Origin: Melioribacteraceae bacterium
Lineage (GTDB): Bacteria; Bacteroidota; Ignavibacteria; Ignavibacteriales; Melioribacteraceae
Assembly: GCA_021740785.1 (NCBI GenBank)
Contig: JAIOZI010000002.1
Coordinates: 47,680-111,679 of the forward strand
Direction: 5' to 3'
Length of the DNA: 64,000 nt
Shown: positions 37,442 to 47,909 of the stretch, in pieces
How the letters are laid out: every line of letters starts with the position of its first letter
Numbering within the stretch: the first letter of the stretch is position 1
Translations under genes and position numbers: made by a program
The notes under the pieces: model-generated
Databases searched by the model: none
What the model saw: only the letters and a program-made list of their open reading frames with translations
What the model was told of the DNA's origin: nothing

Positions 37442-38319
37442 TATGCTTCCGGGGATTTTTGTAATTTGAATTGAATTAGTGTCCCGGTAAAAATTATAAG
37501 AAATAATACAAATGCAATAGCCGCAGAATATCCCATATTCCACCATCGGAATCCTTCCTGGTACATGTATTGAACAATGCTCAATGTACTGTTAAGTGGT
37601 CCTCCTTGAGTCATAACGTAAGGTTCGGCAAACAGTTGAAAGAATCCTATCATTGTAATAATGCTAATAAATAGTGTCGTCGGAGCGAGCATCGGTAAAG
37701 TTATTTTTTTGAATTTTTGCCAGCCGTTTGCACCGTCTATTGTTGCGGCTTCATATAAATCTTCGGGAATGTTCTGTAAGCCCGCAATAAAAATTATCAT
37801 ATTATAACCGAAGTTTTTCCAGACAGCCATTAATATAATTGCCGGCATCGCCCAATTAGGATCTCCGAGCCAGTCGATAGGATTAATACCGAAAAATTCT
37901 AAAAAGTAATTAAGAATTCCGAAGCGGGGGTGATAAATAAAACGCCATACGATCGCTACTGCAACGAGCGTGGTTACAACAGGGAGAAAATATGTTAAAC
38001 GAAACAGCGGTTTTAATCTAACGAGTTTCGAGCTTAGCAGAATGGCGGCTCCGAGCGATATCGCAATTGATAAGGGACCGGCGGCAATTACAAAGTAAAA
38101 CGTATTCTTTAATGAAGTCCAGAACAACTGGTCATTTATTAAGGCTTTGTAATTATCAAACCCGATGAATCGTGCCGTTCCGAAATTGTTGATGGCGTAT
38201 ATATCAAAATCGGTAAAACTTATTACAAAAGCTGCAATAACCGGTATGAAGAAGAAAACAAAAATAGCGGTTAATGCCGGTGTTAAAAATAAATACGGCG
38301 CGGAATATCTTATTCTCAC
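37441..38319 (-). CDS. Sugar ABC transporter permease (MalF type)
   Basis: A 292-aa inner-membrane permease. It has six hydrophobic segments, beginning PYLFLTPALTAIFVFFFIPV, and the EAA motif in LYEAATIDGANGWQKFKKITLP. It pairs with the MalG-type gene downstream and the solute-binding lipoprotein 95 bp upstream. Such CUT1-family systems carry di- and oligosaccharides, and often share a housekeeping ATPase encoded elsewhere, which would explain the missing ATPase here. Confidence 0.93.
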   Translation of the reverse strand: MRIRYSAPYLFLTPALTAIFVFFFIPVIAAFVISFTDFDIYAINNFGTARFIGFDNYKALINDQLFWTSLKNTFYFVIAAGPLSIAISLGAAILLSSKLVRLKPLFRLTYFLPVVTTLVAVAIVWRFIYHPRFGILNYFLEFFGINPIDWLGDPNWAMPAIILMAVWKNFGYNMIIFIAGLQNIPEDLYEAATIDGANGWQKFKKITLPMLAPTTLFISIITMIGFFQLFAEPYVMTQGGPLNSTLSIVQYMYQEGFRWWNMGYSAAIAFVLFLIIFTGTLIQFKLQKSPEA

Positions 38320-38414
38320 TTGAGCTGCACTTTTATATTTTGTTTAAAATAATTAATAAAATCGACTGTGAATATATTCATAAATAGATTATGGCTAGAA
38401 TGTAAAATAAAACG

Positions 38415-39683
38415 TTACTCATTTTCCAAGAGCCATCTTCGTTTTTCCAGTATGTTGTTTACGTCTTCATCTAATGCTTTTAATGCTTCATCTGTTGTCA
38501 TTGTTCCGCGGACTGCAAATTCTGCATACTGCTGAAGTTTTGAAAATACTATCCTTTCCCACTCCGGAATTTTGGGAGTTGCTGCAACATGATGAAACTG
38601 CTTATAGAATGCATGAATATATTTATCACCTGCAAGCGTGGAATCGTTCCATGCATCTTTTACGGCAGGCAGACTGTTAACTAATTTATAAAAATTTAAT
38701 TGAATAGAAGGACGAGAAAGGAATTCAATAAATTTCCATGTCTCGATTTTCTTTTCGGAATTATTAAACATTACCAGGCTCGAACCGCCTGCAAGTGAAA
38801 CACCTTGTGTATTTTCATCGGGACCGGGTAGAGGGGCGGTCATCCATTTATCTTTTAAATCCTCAGTCATCCACTTTTTGAATTCGTTTATATTCCAAGG
38901 ACCCGAAATGTACATCGCGAAATATTCATCTTTAAATGCCTGGTAAACATTTGTCACCTGAGATATACCAATTGGAGCAAGACCTTGTTTGTGAAATTTT
39001 ACAAGGAACTCGAACGCTTTTTTAAATTTGCTGCCCGAAAAGTTTCCGTAACGGTTATTATTTTTTAATATTGTTGAACCGGCTTGCAGCCCGAAAATTA
39101 CAAAAGACGCCCATTCATTTGCGGGGAGATAAATTGCATATTTATCCTTTTTACCGGGAATTTCTTTTATCTTTTTCGATACATCATACAATTCTTCCCA
39201 CGTTTGCGGCGGGTGATTTAAACCTGCTTCAGCCAATACATCGGTTCTGTAAAATAAAACCCGCGTATCGATATACCATGGAATACCGTAGAGTTTGTTT
39301 TCAATAATATTGGTTGACCAAATTCCATCAAAATAATTTTCTTTTTTTATCTGGTCCGAACTGGATACATACTCATCAAGAATTTCAAGAGAATTGAGCG
39401 CAACGAATTGCGGGATCCAGGTATTCCCAAGTTGACAAAGGTCCGGAGTGTTATCGCTTGCAACTGCAGTAATTAACTTTTCCTGAGCGGCAGTCCATGG
39501 AATTTGCTGAACATTTACTTCAATTCCGGGATTCTCTTTTTCGAAAGCCGGAATCAGTTCAAGTATATATTCTCCTTCAGCGCCTAATGTCCAAAAATCT
39601 ATTACGATTTTGTCATCACCGGAGCCGCCGCAACCGAAAGTAAAGAGAATCAGTAAAATAGAACTGCTAAGAAATCGATTCAT
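38415..39683 (-). CDS. Sugar-binding lipoprotein of an ABC importer
   Basis: A 422-aa solute-binding protein with a lipoprotein signal (FLSSSILLILFTFGCGG). Family 1 features include IDFWTLGAEGEYILELIPAF, NPGIEVNVQQIPWTAAQEKL, LYGIPWYIDTRVLFYRTDVL and WEELYDVSKKIKE. It is the periplasmic receptor for the two permeases downstream. The ligand is probably a gluco-oligosaccharide released by the GH144/GH3 enzymes of this locus, which is inference from context. A hairpin at 39749-39788 separates it from GH144. Confidence 0.93.
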   Translation of the reverse strand: MNRFLSSSILLILFTFGCGGSGDDKIVIDFWTLGAEGEYILELIPAFEKENPGIEVNVQQIPWTAAQEKLITAVASDNTPDLCQLGNTWIPQFVALNSLEILDEYVSSSDQIKKENYFDGIWSTNIIENKLYGIPWYIDTRVLFYRTDVLAEAGLNHPPQTWEELYDVSKKIKEIPGKKDKYAIYLPANEWASFVIFGLQAGSTILKNNNRYGNFSGSKFKKAFEFLVKFHKQGLAPIGISQVTNVYQAFKDEYFAMYISGPWNINEFKKWMTEDLKDKWMTAPLPGPDENTQGVSLAGGSSLVMFNNSEKKIETWKFIEFLSRPSIQLNFYKLVNSLPAVKDAWNDSTLAGDKYIHAFYKQFHHVAATPKIPEWERIVFSKLQQYAEFAVRGTMTTDEALKALDEDVNNILEKRRWLLENE

Positions 39684-39748
39684 TGTTGTTCACCGGTAAT
39701 GATTTTAATTCAACCGAAGCGAAAAATAAAATTTACATAATAATTAAA

Positions 39749-39788
39749 CCGGGAGAAATGATTTGGAATTCAAGAAGTTTTCTCCCGG
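39749..39788 (-). terminator. Hairpin between GH144 and the ABC importer genes
   Basis: Perfect 10-bp arms CCGGGAGAAA (39749-39758) and TTTCTCCCGG (39779-39788) enclose a 20-nt loop. On the minus strand the stem is followed by TTTAATTATTATG, a modest U-rich tail. It could terminate partly, or stabilise the upstream mRNA so that surface enzymes are made in different amounts from the importer. Confidence 0.6.
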
Positions 39789-39865
39789 CGGAGGTACGTT
39801 TTAATGCAGTACTTTCAATTTGAAATCGTTTTTATATGTAAATACTTTTTATAAAATATGAGCCG

Positions 39866-42259
39866 CTATTTGATTAACATCATTTTTTTAATTTGACTAT
39901 TAATACCCGCTGTTAATTTATATAAGTAAACACCGCTCGATAAATTTTTTGCATCAAAAATAACTTCATAATTTCCCGGCTGCTTCAATTCATTAATGAG
40001 CACTGCAACTTCACGTCCGAGAATGTCATAAATTTTGAGAGTAGTGAACGATGCAGCGGGAATTATAAATTCAATTTTGGTTGCCGGGTTGAAGGGATTC
40101 GGAAAATTATTTTTCAGTTCGAATCTCAACGGGATGTTTTCATCTTGATCAACGTCTGAAGGATCATACTCAAATCCAATGGAATCCAGCATCGGTTGAA
40201 TTTCCGGGGCAGACATAAACAAATCCCACAACAATCCGCTTCTATGATTTTCAACCATTACAATAATCGGACCCTGATCAATAGCCAGATAACTTGCGGC
40301 ATACCAATTGTGTTCGGGATTGAAGGCGTCTTTAAATCCGTAAATTCCCCATAACTTATCGCCATGATTAAAATAAAAGTTTTTAAACGCCGCAATAGAT
40401 TCAGTGGGCGTATACGGCATAGATGATAAAGCTGCAGTTGGAGTAATAGTTCCGTTATCATTAGTAAAGGGCTCGTGAGCTAAGTAACCGAAAGGATCAT
40501 CGCTTGCCGTTAATCCCCATGTTGTTTCGTTGTATCCTTCAAATCCGCCAGGATTATCGATGCAGTAAGCCCGGTTAATTAAAGTAGTATTTCTATTATT
40601 TACAAAATAGTTGGTGAATGAATCCTTTTTTTCCCTGGGATCAAATCCTAGAAATGAATAATGCGCGAAGAATAACGGTCCGCCGTAATCCCAGCCTACA
40701 TAAAGGGGAATATCATAAAAAACGTTTCCGTTTACATAATTGGAACTCGATGCCCATCCGTCGTAATATAAACTTGCGGGTACGGAATGAGTAGGCGAAG
40801 CGATAGCAAGAAGATAAGTTATCATAGTTTCATTCCATCCTACAAGCTGAAAGTTCATCTGCCAGCCGTAATTCGGAGACCAATGCCAGTAGAGCGTATT
40901 TCCCGTTTCGGTTCTCCTGTACCAATCCCATTCAACTTCTTCCCATAACCCGTTTGATACAATTCTAATAACATTTTCCGTTGTATTGTCTTGATCGAAA
41001 TATTCCCTCACAGCGAGCATTCCTTGGATAAGAAAAGCTGTTTCAACGAGATCTCCGCCGTCATCAAATTGACTGAAGGGAATTGTTTCGCCCGTTTCAC
41101 CGTTTATCCAATGAGACCATGCGCCGTGGTATCTATCGGCGGTTGCGGCAAGAAAATTTAAAATCTGCAAAATACGCTGTGCCCCTTCTTCACGGGTAAT
41201 AAATCCTCTCTCAATTCCGGCTATTATAGCCATCAATCCGAATCCTGAACCGCCCGTTGTTACTGTATTTCCCGAGCCGTAACGCTCTCTAATCATTCCC
41301 GAAGTAGGATGAGCGTAGTTCCAAAAATACCGGAAGGTTGCTTCTTGGAGCATAGTTAATAATTCATCATCAGTCATTGCGTAAGTTTCAGTTGAAGTAA
41401 CTGCATCACTTAAGCCGGATTCATTAAGGCTATAATCGACGGCTGATATTTTGTATGTACCCGTAACTCCGTGCTCGCCGATCCAATCCGTATAAATATC
41501 GTCTTCGTTATCTGCCATCCCGATAAATTCAAATTCAGCTCCGTTCTGCTTGTAAATTTTATAACCGTCAAGATCATCTTCAGTATTAGGATTCCAAAAA
41601 ACATCAATGTGGCTGTCATAACCTTTCGCTGATAAAATTTGCGGAACGGCAGGAGCAGTAGTATCCTGAATTGCCCCGGCTTCAATCATTCTTATTTCAT
41701 CCAAGTATAAAGTATGTTCAACGGCATCGGCGGCTCCCTGCCCGTAAAAGATCGTTTTTATACTTGTTAAATCAGCCTCGCCCGGGTTGTCTTTAAAGAT
41801 AGAAAGCGGAACGGAAATTCTTATCCATTCTTCAGCGGTTATATCTTGAATGAATGATGAAATAGACTGCTTCGGAGTTTTTTTGTTGCTGAGATCTTCA
41901 AGGTACATGACCGGCATATTAACCGCTTCAATAAGAGATTCGGTAAAACAGAAAAACACGAGCGTATCTTTCGTATTGATATCATGAGGGGGCCAGCCGG
42001 GTTCCGCCACAGCCATACCCCAATCACCGCCGCTTTCTGCAATCCAATGTAATCGTAAGCTGTTAACTCCCGCATACACTATTGAATCTTCAACAGGAAA
42101 TTTTTCGCCGATTTGTTCAAGGTAACTTGGCGATTGAGCAAATCCCCAGCTCGGATCGTATGATACATCCGTCGGGCTGTCGCTGAAGAATATAAAATCC
42201 TGCGCAATTAACGGCAGTGTTAAAAATAATATTATAAAAAATGTTATTAACTTTTTCAT
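39866..42259 (-). CDS. Type IX-secreted GH144 endo-glucanase
   Basis: A 797-aa surface enzyme. Signal peptide 1-19; residues ~20-195 a jelly-roll carbohydrate-binding-like domain; ~205-290 a fibronectin III-like domain ([20 protein letters not shown]); ~300-715 the Glycoamylase-type catalytic domain ([85 protein letters not shown]); last ~75 the type IX sorting domain. This catalytic domain defines family GH144, whose characterised members are endo-beta-1,2-glucanases. The ATG overlaps the GH2 stop (ATGA), giving coupled translation. The cell-surface location means it should start glycan breakdown. Substrate is inferred, not proven. Confidence 0.9.
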   Translation of the reverse strand: MKKLITFFIILFLTLPLIAQDFIFFSDSPTDVSYDPSWGFAQSPSYLEQIGEKFPVEDSIVYAGVNSLRLHWIAESGGDWGMAVAEPGWPPHDINTKDTLVFFCFTESLIEAVNMPVMYLEDLSNKKTPKQSISSFIQDITAEEWIRISVPLSIFKDNPGEADLTSIKTIFYGQGAADAVEHTLYLDEIRMIEAGAIQDTTAPAVPQILSAKGYDSHIDVFWNPNTEDDLDGYKIYKQNGAEFEFIGMADNEDDIYTDWIGEHGVTGTYKISAVDYSLNESGLSDAVTSTETYAMTDDELLTMLQEATFRYFWNYAHPTSGMIRERYGSGNTVTTGGSGFGLMAIIAGIERGFITREEGAQRILQILNFLAATADRYHGAWSHWINGETGETIPFSQFDDGGDLVETAFLIQGMLAVREYFDQDNTTENVIRIVSNGLWEEVEWDWYRRTETGNTLYWHWSPNYGWQMNFQLVGWNETMITYLLAIASPTHSVPASLYYDGWASSSNYVNGNVFYDIPLYVGWDYGGPLFFAHYSFLGFDPREKKDSFTNYFVNNRNTTLINRAYCIDNPGGFEGYNETTWGLTASDDPFGYLAHEPFTNDNGTITPTAALSSMPYTPTESIAAFKNFYFNHGDKLWGIYGFKDAFNPEHNWYAASYLAIDQGPIIVMVENHRSGLLWDLFMSAPEIQPMLDSIGFEYDPSDVDQDENIPLRFELKNNFPNPFNPATKIEFIIPAASFTTLKIYDILGREVAVLINELKQPGNYEVIFDAKNLSSGVYLYKLTAGINSQIKKMMLIK

Positions 42260-44367
42260 TTTGATACCCCTTCAAATGTATATTGCTTTTTTTTTACAAA
42301 TTCAATCTCCGAAACGCTTTCTGAAAGAATTTTCTCTTCGTTCTTTTCAACTAATTGAAAAATTATTTTTTGTGATGATATACCGGCATCTAAAGGTAAT
42401 AATATATCAATCGATTTGTACTCCCAAAAACGTATTTCGTTCGCTTCAGTATTTATATGCTCTATACTTCCGATCAACTGATTGTTAAGCATAACTCTTA
42501 ATACACAGTCGTTAAAATCTTTGTGCAAATCGTTGATGATCCAAACATCGGTTTGCAATTTACTGCCGGGGAAATATTTTCTCTGCCGCAAAAATACCGA
42601 AACATAAAGCGGTTGAAATGCTTCTTTGAGAGAATAAAATCCTTGCTTTTTTATCCCGTAATAGTCAATCACCGACCAAGAAATCGATTCCCAACAGTCA
42701 ATGAACATGAACTGAAATATCCCGGTAATAGGGTTAAACTTTTTCCTGCGATAAAAATCCACAGCGGTTTTAATCAGTTCCGCTTGATACTTTTGAGAAT
42801 AAACGATGAATTCTTCAACACTGTTTCCGGCATCTATTTCAGCAACGTTAAATGTTTGTTCGTATTGAAAGTTGTGGTATTCCCACTTATTCCAATCGGG
42901 AATTTCCATTTCATCTTTAGTTAAAAATTTTAGGAGGGATTTTTTTTCAGGCAAAGCCTGAGCTCCGAATTCTGTCACTAAAGGACCCATTGGCGCTGCG
43001 GCAAAGTGTTCTTTATTGCCCCAGTACCAGCCGTCGTACGGATGTTCTTCATAATTGGAGGCTGTTCGAATTATTCTTGTTGTATCCTCGCCCTGTACTG
43101 CTTTTGATAAAACCGGGTCGAGAGAATCAATTTGATTGCCGGGTTCGTTATGACAGCACCAAACCGCGATAGAAGGATGGTTGTAAAGCATTCGTACCAT
43201 ATCCCTAATTTGAGTCACAGCATTTTCTGTAAATTCGTCGGATTCTTCATAAGTCCACTGAAGTGCGAAATCCTGCCAAACTAAAATTCCCGCTTCATCC
43301 AGGGCTTCGTAAAGTTCGTTTCTGTTAACATGCGCATGAATTCTTACAATATTAACATTCGCTTCCTTCAACAGGGCTATAAGATTGTTTATTTTTTCAC
43401 TTGTTAAATCGCTTAGGAATTGAGTTAGAATTAAATTAACACCGCGCAGGAAAAGCTTTTTATTATTGATATAAAACTGCTTTTGATCATCCATAAAAAC
43501 TTTGCGAATTCCAAAATTGACATCTGCAAGTTCTAAATTGCCGGAGATAATTTTAAGATTGTATAAGTACGGTGTTCCTAAATCGGCGCACCACCAGAGC
43601 TGAGGGTCATCAATAGTAATCGTTGATGTCAGCTCATTTATACCGGCAGCCAGCTTAATTTCCCTATCGTAATTTACGATTTCATTTTTAGGAGATGACA
43701 ATTGAAACGTGAATTTTACATTACGCTTAATTGATGATGAGCAAAAAGATTTTACTTTTACGGCGGCGGTGTTATCATCCCAATTTATTCCGGGAGTTAC
43801 GGTAATTGTATCGATCAATACACTTCCGCTTGCTATATAAACATCGTTCCAAATTCCACCGGTGTTTTTTTCCTGACCTCTCTCAAGGCTCCACCCGCCG
43901 GGTCTGCAATCGTGATGATTAAATATCCCCTTAATTAATTTCTTTTTATGAGGCCATACTTTCCCGGGTTCTTCAAGCGGGGAAGCTGTCTTAACAATCA
44001 ATTCATTTGGTAAGCTTTTATGAAGGTATTTCTCGATATCAAAGTGAAACGATTGGAAATAACCTTCGTGCTCGCCGATTTTATTCCCGTTAATCCAAAC
44101 TTCGCAGAAGTAATCCACCCCCGCAAAGTGAAGTCGGACTATATCATTACTATTAAACTTGTTTATAGTAAACTCTTTTCTGAACCAACAAGCGCCGTTG
44201 AAGTTATACAAACCTGCTAATTGCCAGTTCACGGGAATGATCATTTCGCCATCATGTTTTTCATCATTAAACAGGGTAAATACCTCATTGAATGAAAACA
44301 TTTCGTCAGCATCTTTTACAAAGAGCCATGATCCGTTTAACGATATTTTTTTTTGTATTTCGCTCAT
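42256..44367 (-). CDS. GH2 glycoside hydrolase (beta-mannosidase/galactosidase-like)
   Basis: A 703-aa GH2 enzyme. I prefer the ATG at 44367 ([13 protein letters not shown] follows); another ATG at 44388 is possible. It has no signal peptide and is predicted cytoplasmic. The N-terminal sugar-binding domain includes [11 protein letters not shown] and [20 protein letters not shown]; an Ig-like middle follows. The TIM barrel has the acid/base Glu in CCHNEPG (~residue 407) and the nucleophile Glu in [11 protein letters not shown] (~465). GH2 enzymes act on beta-galactosides, mannosides or glucuronides; in this glucan-type locus the true substrate may be unusual. It is coupled to GH144 by a 4-bp overlap. 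Confidence 0.85.
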   Translation of the reverse strand: MSEIQKKISLNGSWLFVKDADEMFSFNEVFTLFNDEKHDGEMIIPVNWQLAGLYNFNGACWFRKEFTINKFNSNDIVRLHFAGVDYFCEVWINGNKIGEHEGYFQSFHFDIEKYLHKSLPNELIVKTASPLEEPGKVWPHKKKLIKGIFNHHDCRPGGWSLERGQEKNTGGIWNDVYIASGSVLIDTITVTPGINWDDNTAAVKVKSFCSSSIKRNVKFTFQLSSPKNEIVNYDREIKLAAGINELTSTITIDDPQLWWCADLGTPYLYNLKIISGNLELADVNFGIRKVFMDDQKQFYINNKKLFLRGVNLILTQFLSDLTSEKINNLIALLKEANVNIVRIHAHVNRNELYEALDEAGILVWQDFALQWTYEESDEFTENAVTQIRDMVRMLYNHPSIAVWCCHNEPGNQIDSLDPVLSKAVQGEDTTRIIRTASNYEEHPYDGWYWGNKEHFAAAPMGPLVTEFGAQALPEKKSLLKFLTKDEMEIPDWNKWEYHNFQYEQTFNVAEIDAGNSVEEFIVYSQKYQAELIKTAVDFYRRKKFNPITGIFQFMFIDCWESISWSVIDYYGIKKQGFYSLKEAFQPLYVSVFLRQRKYFPGSKLQTDVWIINDLHKDFNDCVLRVMLNNQLIGSIEHINTEANEIRFWEYKSIDILLPLDAGISSQKIIFQLVEKNEEKILSESVSEIEFVKKKQYTFEGVSK

Positions 44368-44489
44368 AATGTTGATTGTAAAAAACATCAACTATAGTTA
44401 ACATCTTTCTTATGTTCTCTGTTTAGCGGGTTTCCTAAAAACAGGTAATGAAACGGGCTGCGAAAAATATTAATTGCCGTAATTTATTA

Positions 44490-46865
44490 TCATCCCAAAT
44501 AAACTTTTACTTCGCAACTTTTTGTGTTTTGAATCGGAATTATATTCCCGTCAATTTCTTGCCCGTCAATCTCGATTTTTAATATGCCATTGGAAACATG
44601 TTTATTATTCTTAATTTCTATGTTATAAAATGTATCTCTAAATTTTCTTCTGACTTTAAAGCCATCCCATTGTTTAGGAATCAGGGGGTCAATAATCAAT
44701 CCATTATTTGAAGCCCTGATGCCAAGTATCCACTCGACTGCAATTTTTTGAAACCACGAAGCCGAGCCTGTATACCACGTCCAACCCGCCATTCCATAAT
44801 CGGGTGAATCAATGCCGTCAATATTTCCGGGCATAACATAAGGTTCGGCAGTGTATTTATCAGGATCAAGCCCTGAGTGAATTGGACAGAGCCGCATACA
44901 TGATTCAAAAGTCAACTCAGGTTCTTTTAACAGTGCGAAAGCCCAAGCCGCCCATGCAGCAGCATGAGAATATACTCCGCCGTTTTCTCTTTTCCCGGCG
45001 GCATAGCGTGAAAGGTAACCGATATATTTATCCGGCTTTGAGTAAGCAGGATAGAGAAGCAGGCAGCCGTTGTTCTTTAATAGGTGTTTTTCGACCGATT
45101 TCATAGCTGCGGTTTGTTTGTCGGCATCTGCAATTCCGCTAATAACAGACCATGTTTGCGGGTTCAAATAAATTTTGCCTTCATCATTTAGGTCACTACC
45201 GATTTTTTCGCCGGAATCTTTCGTTCCCCTGAAAAACCATTGACCGTCCCAAGCGTATTTATCAAAAGCTTCTTTTAGTTTACCGGCTTCGCTTATGAAT
45301 TTTCGAGAATGTTCTTCCCGGTTTGTTGATTCTGAAATTTCTGAAAATTGAATCAGTATCAAATATAGAAATTCGGTTAACCAAATAGATTCGCCTTTCA
45401 TTTCAAGTCCCACAGCGCTCAACCCGTCATTCCAATCGCCTGCGCCTATTAGCGTTAAACCTCTTTGGCTCAGTCTGCTGAGAACCTTCTCAATAGAGAG
45501 TCTGCAATGATCAAAAATGGAAGCTTGATTTTCATTATTATAAAAAGGCTCCATCTCATTTAGAATTGAATAATCTCCGGTTTCCTGAATATATTGAAAT
45601 ACAACAAAAGGTAGCCAAAGCAGGTCGTCAGTCATTTGGGTTTGTAGACCTGTTTCGCTTATCGGGTGCCACCAGTGCAGCACGGTTCCATCTTCAAATT
45701 GATGCCGCGCATGAAGTTTAATTTGCTCTTTTGTTTTCGAGGGATCAATCGGTAAAAAAACCAAACTGTCCTGAAGCTGATCGCGGAAACCAAAAGCGCC
45801 GCTTTGTTGATAGTATGCGGTTCTTCCCCACAACCGAGCGGAGATTGCCTGATACCTGAACCATTTATTCACTGCAAAATTCAGCGCATCATCCGGCGTT
45901 TCAATTTTGAAATCATCCAGAATTTCAGACCAGGTTTCAGAAACATTTCCAAATGCTTTATCAATTGATTGGAATGAAGAAAATTTCTTAACTGTTTCTT
46001 CAATACCGGTTTTATTCTTATTTAAGCCGAGATAAAAATTTATTCTTTCAGTTGTACCCGGTTTAAGTTCAACATCAACATTCAATGATGCAATTGAATC
46101 ATTATAATTGCCGGCAGAATTAGAAAGCGTACCATTCTTTACGCCTTCCGGCATTGCAGTCGATCCATAGTTGCCGAGGAATGTTTCTTTATCACCGTCG
46201 TAAGATTTTACTTTTTTATTGGATGCAAAAAATCCTGTGTATTCGTAATCAATGTTCCAGTGACCGCGGTCGCCGAGGGGAATATCCCATAATCTTTTTG
46301 TTGCAAGCAGCCCGTTAATATTGCTATCGAATTCTGTTGCAAGAAATAGTTTATGAAATTCGCGGTGATAATCATTCGAGGAACCGAGTACCCACTCAAA
46401 ATAAGTGAATATCGAAAGATTTATTTTTTTATTCGAACTGCTGCGAACCTTCAGATCCCAGATTTCCATAGTTTCGTTGAAGGGAACAAACAAAACTAAT
46501 TCTGTCGTAATGTCTTTATAGGTACTTATAAATTTGGCATAACCCAAGCCGTATCTGCATTCATAGTTATTTAATTCGGTTTTAACGGGCTGCCATGTCG
46601 GACTCCAAACATCACCGGTATCGTTATTCTTTAGATAGATATATTTTCCCCAGTTATCTTGAATCAAATCCTGGTGCCACCTGGTAATTCTATTAAATTC
46701 GGAATGGACATCCCAACTGAATCCGCCGCCTGTTTGAGATACAACCATTCCGTAACTGCCGTTTGAAATAACATTTACCCAGGGTTTTGGTGTTTTTGGA
46801 GTTGTAATTACGAATTCGTTACCGTCATCAGTAAAGTGCCCGTATTTGGTAGAAAATTTACTCAT
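44490..46865 (-). CDS. GH94 disaccharide phosphorylase
   Basis: A 791-aa cytoplasmic enzyme (no signal peptide) of family GH94, which splits beta-glucosidic disaccharides or oligosaccharides with phosphate to a sugar-1-phosphate. The N-terminus matches the family (KYGHFTDDGNEFVITTPKTP, WVNVISNGSYGMVVSQTGGG). The catalytic region has GAFGFRDQLQDSL, MTDDLLWLPFVV, the general-acid Asp in GAGDWNDGL (~residue 475) and ENGGVYSHAAAWAAWAFA. The length fits cellobiose/chitobiose-type enzymes. It is shorter than characterised 1,2-beta-oligoglucan phosphorylases, so specificity is open. It lies 20 bp after the PorV-like gene in the receptor operon. Confidence 0.9.
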   Translation of the reverse strand: MSKFSTKYGHFTDDGNEFVITTPKTPKPWVNVISNGSYGMVVSQTGGGFSWDVHSEFNRITRWHQDLIQDNWGKYIYLKNNDTGDVWSPTWQPVKTELNNYECRYGLGYAKFISTYKDITTELVLFVPFNETMEIWDLKVRSSSNKKINLSIFTYFEWVLGSSNDYHREFHKLFLATEFDSNINGLLATKRLWDIPLGDRGHWNIDYEYTGFFASNKKVKSYDGDKETFLGNYGSTAMPEGVKNGTLSNSAGNYNDSIASLNVDVELKPGTTERINFYLGLNKNKTGIEETVKKFSSFQSIDKAFGNVSETWSEILDDFKIETPDDALNFAVNKWFRYQAISARLWGRTAYYQQSGAFGFRDQLQDSLVFLPIDPSKTKEQIKLHARHQFEDGTVLHWWHPISETGLQTQMTDDLLWLPFVVFQYIQETGDYSILNEMEPFYNNENQASIFDHCRLSIEKVLSRLSQRGLTLIGAGDWNDGLSAVGLEMKGESIWLTEFLYLILIQFSEISESTNREEHSRKFISEAGKLKEAFDKYAWDGQWFFRGTKDSGEKIGSDLNDEGKIYLNPQTWSVISGIADADKQTAAMKSVEKHLLKNNGCLLLYPAYSKPDKYIGYLSRYAAGKRENGGVYSHAAAWAAWAFALLKEPELTFESCMRLCPIHSGLDPDKYTAEPYVMPGNIDGIDSPDYGMAGWTWYTGSASWFQKIAVEWILGIRASNNGLIIDPLIPKQWDGFKVRRKFRDTFYNIEIKNNKHVSNGILKIEIDGQEIDGNIIPIQNTKSCEVKVYLG

Positions 46866-46885
46866 TAAGAAATCCCATAATATGA

Positions 46886-47896
46886 TTAAAAACCAATTTC
46901 AATTGAAAACCTGTGGACAGAATTTAACCTTCCGAAATCAGCAAAGGCGTAATCGACCTTCATAGGAACTGAATAGGTGAGATAATACAATAATCCTGCA
47001 CCTGCCGTTAAGCCCTCTTCGCTTTCCAGTTTAAATAGTGATTTGTATCCGGCTCTTAGAAAAAATCGTTCATGAAATCCGTATTCGAATCCAGTATTCA
47101 CACTTTCGCCATAATCATTAGGGTGCAGAGCATCGGCGCTGATAAGAAACGAGTGGTTATCGGTTTTGAAAAGATTATAAGATAATCCCACTCTAAATGT
47201 TATCGGTAAATCCCATTCATCCATTTTTATATCTGCAAAAATTTTATCACTTGTTCCGTGTTCATCAGGTTCATAATCATAATAAACAAAATTATCTTCT
47301 CCCTCATATTTCATCTTCCCGCCGATATTGGAAATGCACATCCCGAGATTCAAACCTTGAAATGGTGTTTGATAAAAAATGCCGACGTCAAAAGCGATAG
47401 TAGAAGCATTCATATGCCAAATAGACTGCCCAACGTACTTACCTGTTAATCCAATACTGAACTGTTCGGTTATTAAAAATGCATACGATAGTCCGAGTGA
47501 ATAATCTGCTGCGGAAAAATATTCGCCCGTGCCGTCCTGATAAAATTCGGTGCGGACTTCCATATCCGGCATAGTCAGCGATGTATAACTTAATCCCAGT
47601 GCATGATTTTCGCTTAGCTTTAAAACAATTCCCGCAAAGTTATGACTTGTTTCCGCAAGCCAGGATGTGTGAGAAAAGGTAACAGAGTTGTTTTGCAGCC
47701 TCGACATGCCTGAGGGATTCCAATATATTGTTGATGCATCATCGGCTATTGATACATAAGCGCCGCCCATACCTATTGCTCTTGCGCCAGGTTCGATTTT
47801 TAAGAACTGCCCGCTTGTGCTTCCTGCAAAAACCTGCGGATAAATTTCAGCGGCTAAAATGATTAATACAATGCTGATATAATAAATTGTTTTCAT
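46886..47896 (-). CDS. PorV/PorQ-like outer-membrane protein of the glycan locus
   Basis: A 336-aa barrel protein with a signal peptide (KTIYYISIVLIILAAEIYPQ) and the family block QFLKIEPGARAIGMGGAYVS, then TIYWNPSGMSRLQNNSV. It ends RFSIEIGF, a typical outer-membrane C-terminus. It is related to the protein at 11217-12260. It sits 13 bp after the 1048-aa cargo protein and 20 bp before GH94. The position suggests a dedicated secretion or surface-assembly role for its neighbour. Confidence 0.87.
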   Translation of the reverse strand: MKTIYYISIVLIILAAEIYPQVFAGSTSGQFLKIEPGARAIGMGGAYVSIADDASTIYWNPSGMSRLQNNSVTFSHTSWLAETSHNFAGIVLKLSENHALGLSYTSLTMPDMEVRTEFYQDGTGEYFSAADYSLGLSYAFLITEQFSIGLTGKYVGQSIWHMNASTIAFDVGIFYQTPFQGLNLGMCISNIGGKMKYEGEDNFVYYDYEPDEHGTSDKIFADIKMDEWDLPITFRVGLSYNLFKTDNHSFLISADALHPNDYGESVNTGFEYGFHERFFLRAGYKSLFKLESEEGLTAGAGLLYYLTYSVPMKVDYAFADFGRLNSVHRFSIEIGF

Positions 47897-47909
47897 TATT
47901 ATTTTTGCT

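Noticed and set aside
42523..42924. 133-aa plus-strand ORF
   Set aside because: It is antisense within the GH2 gene, which has complete catalytic motifs in its own frame.
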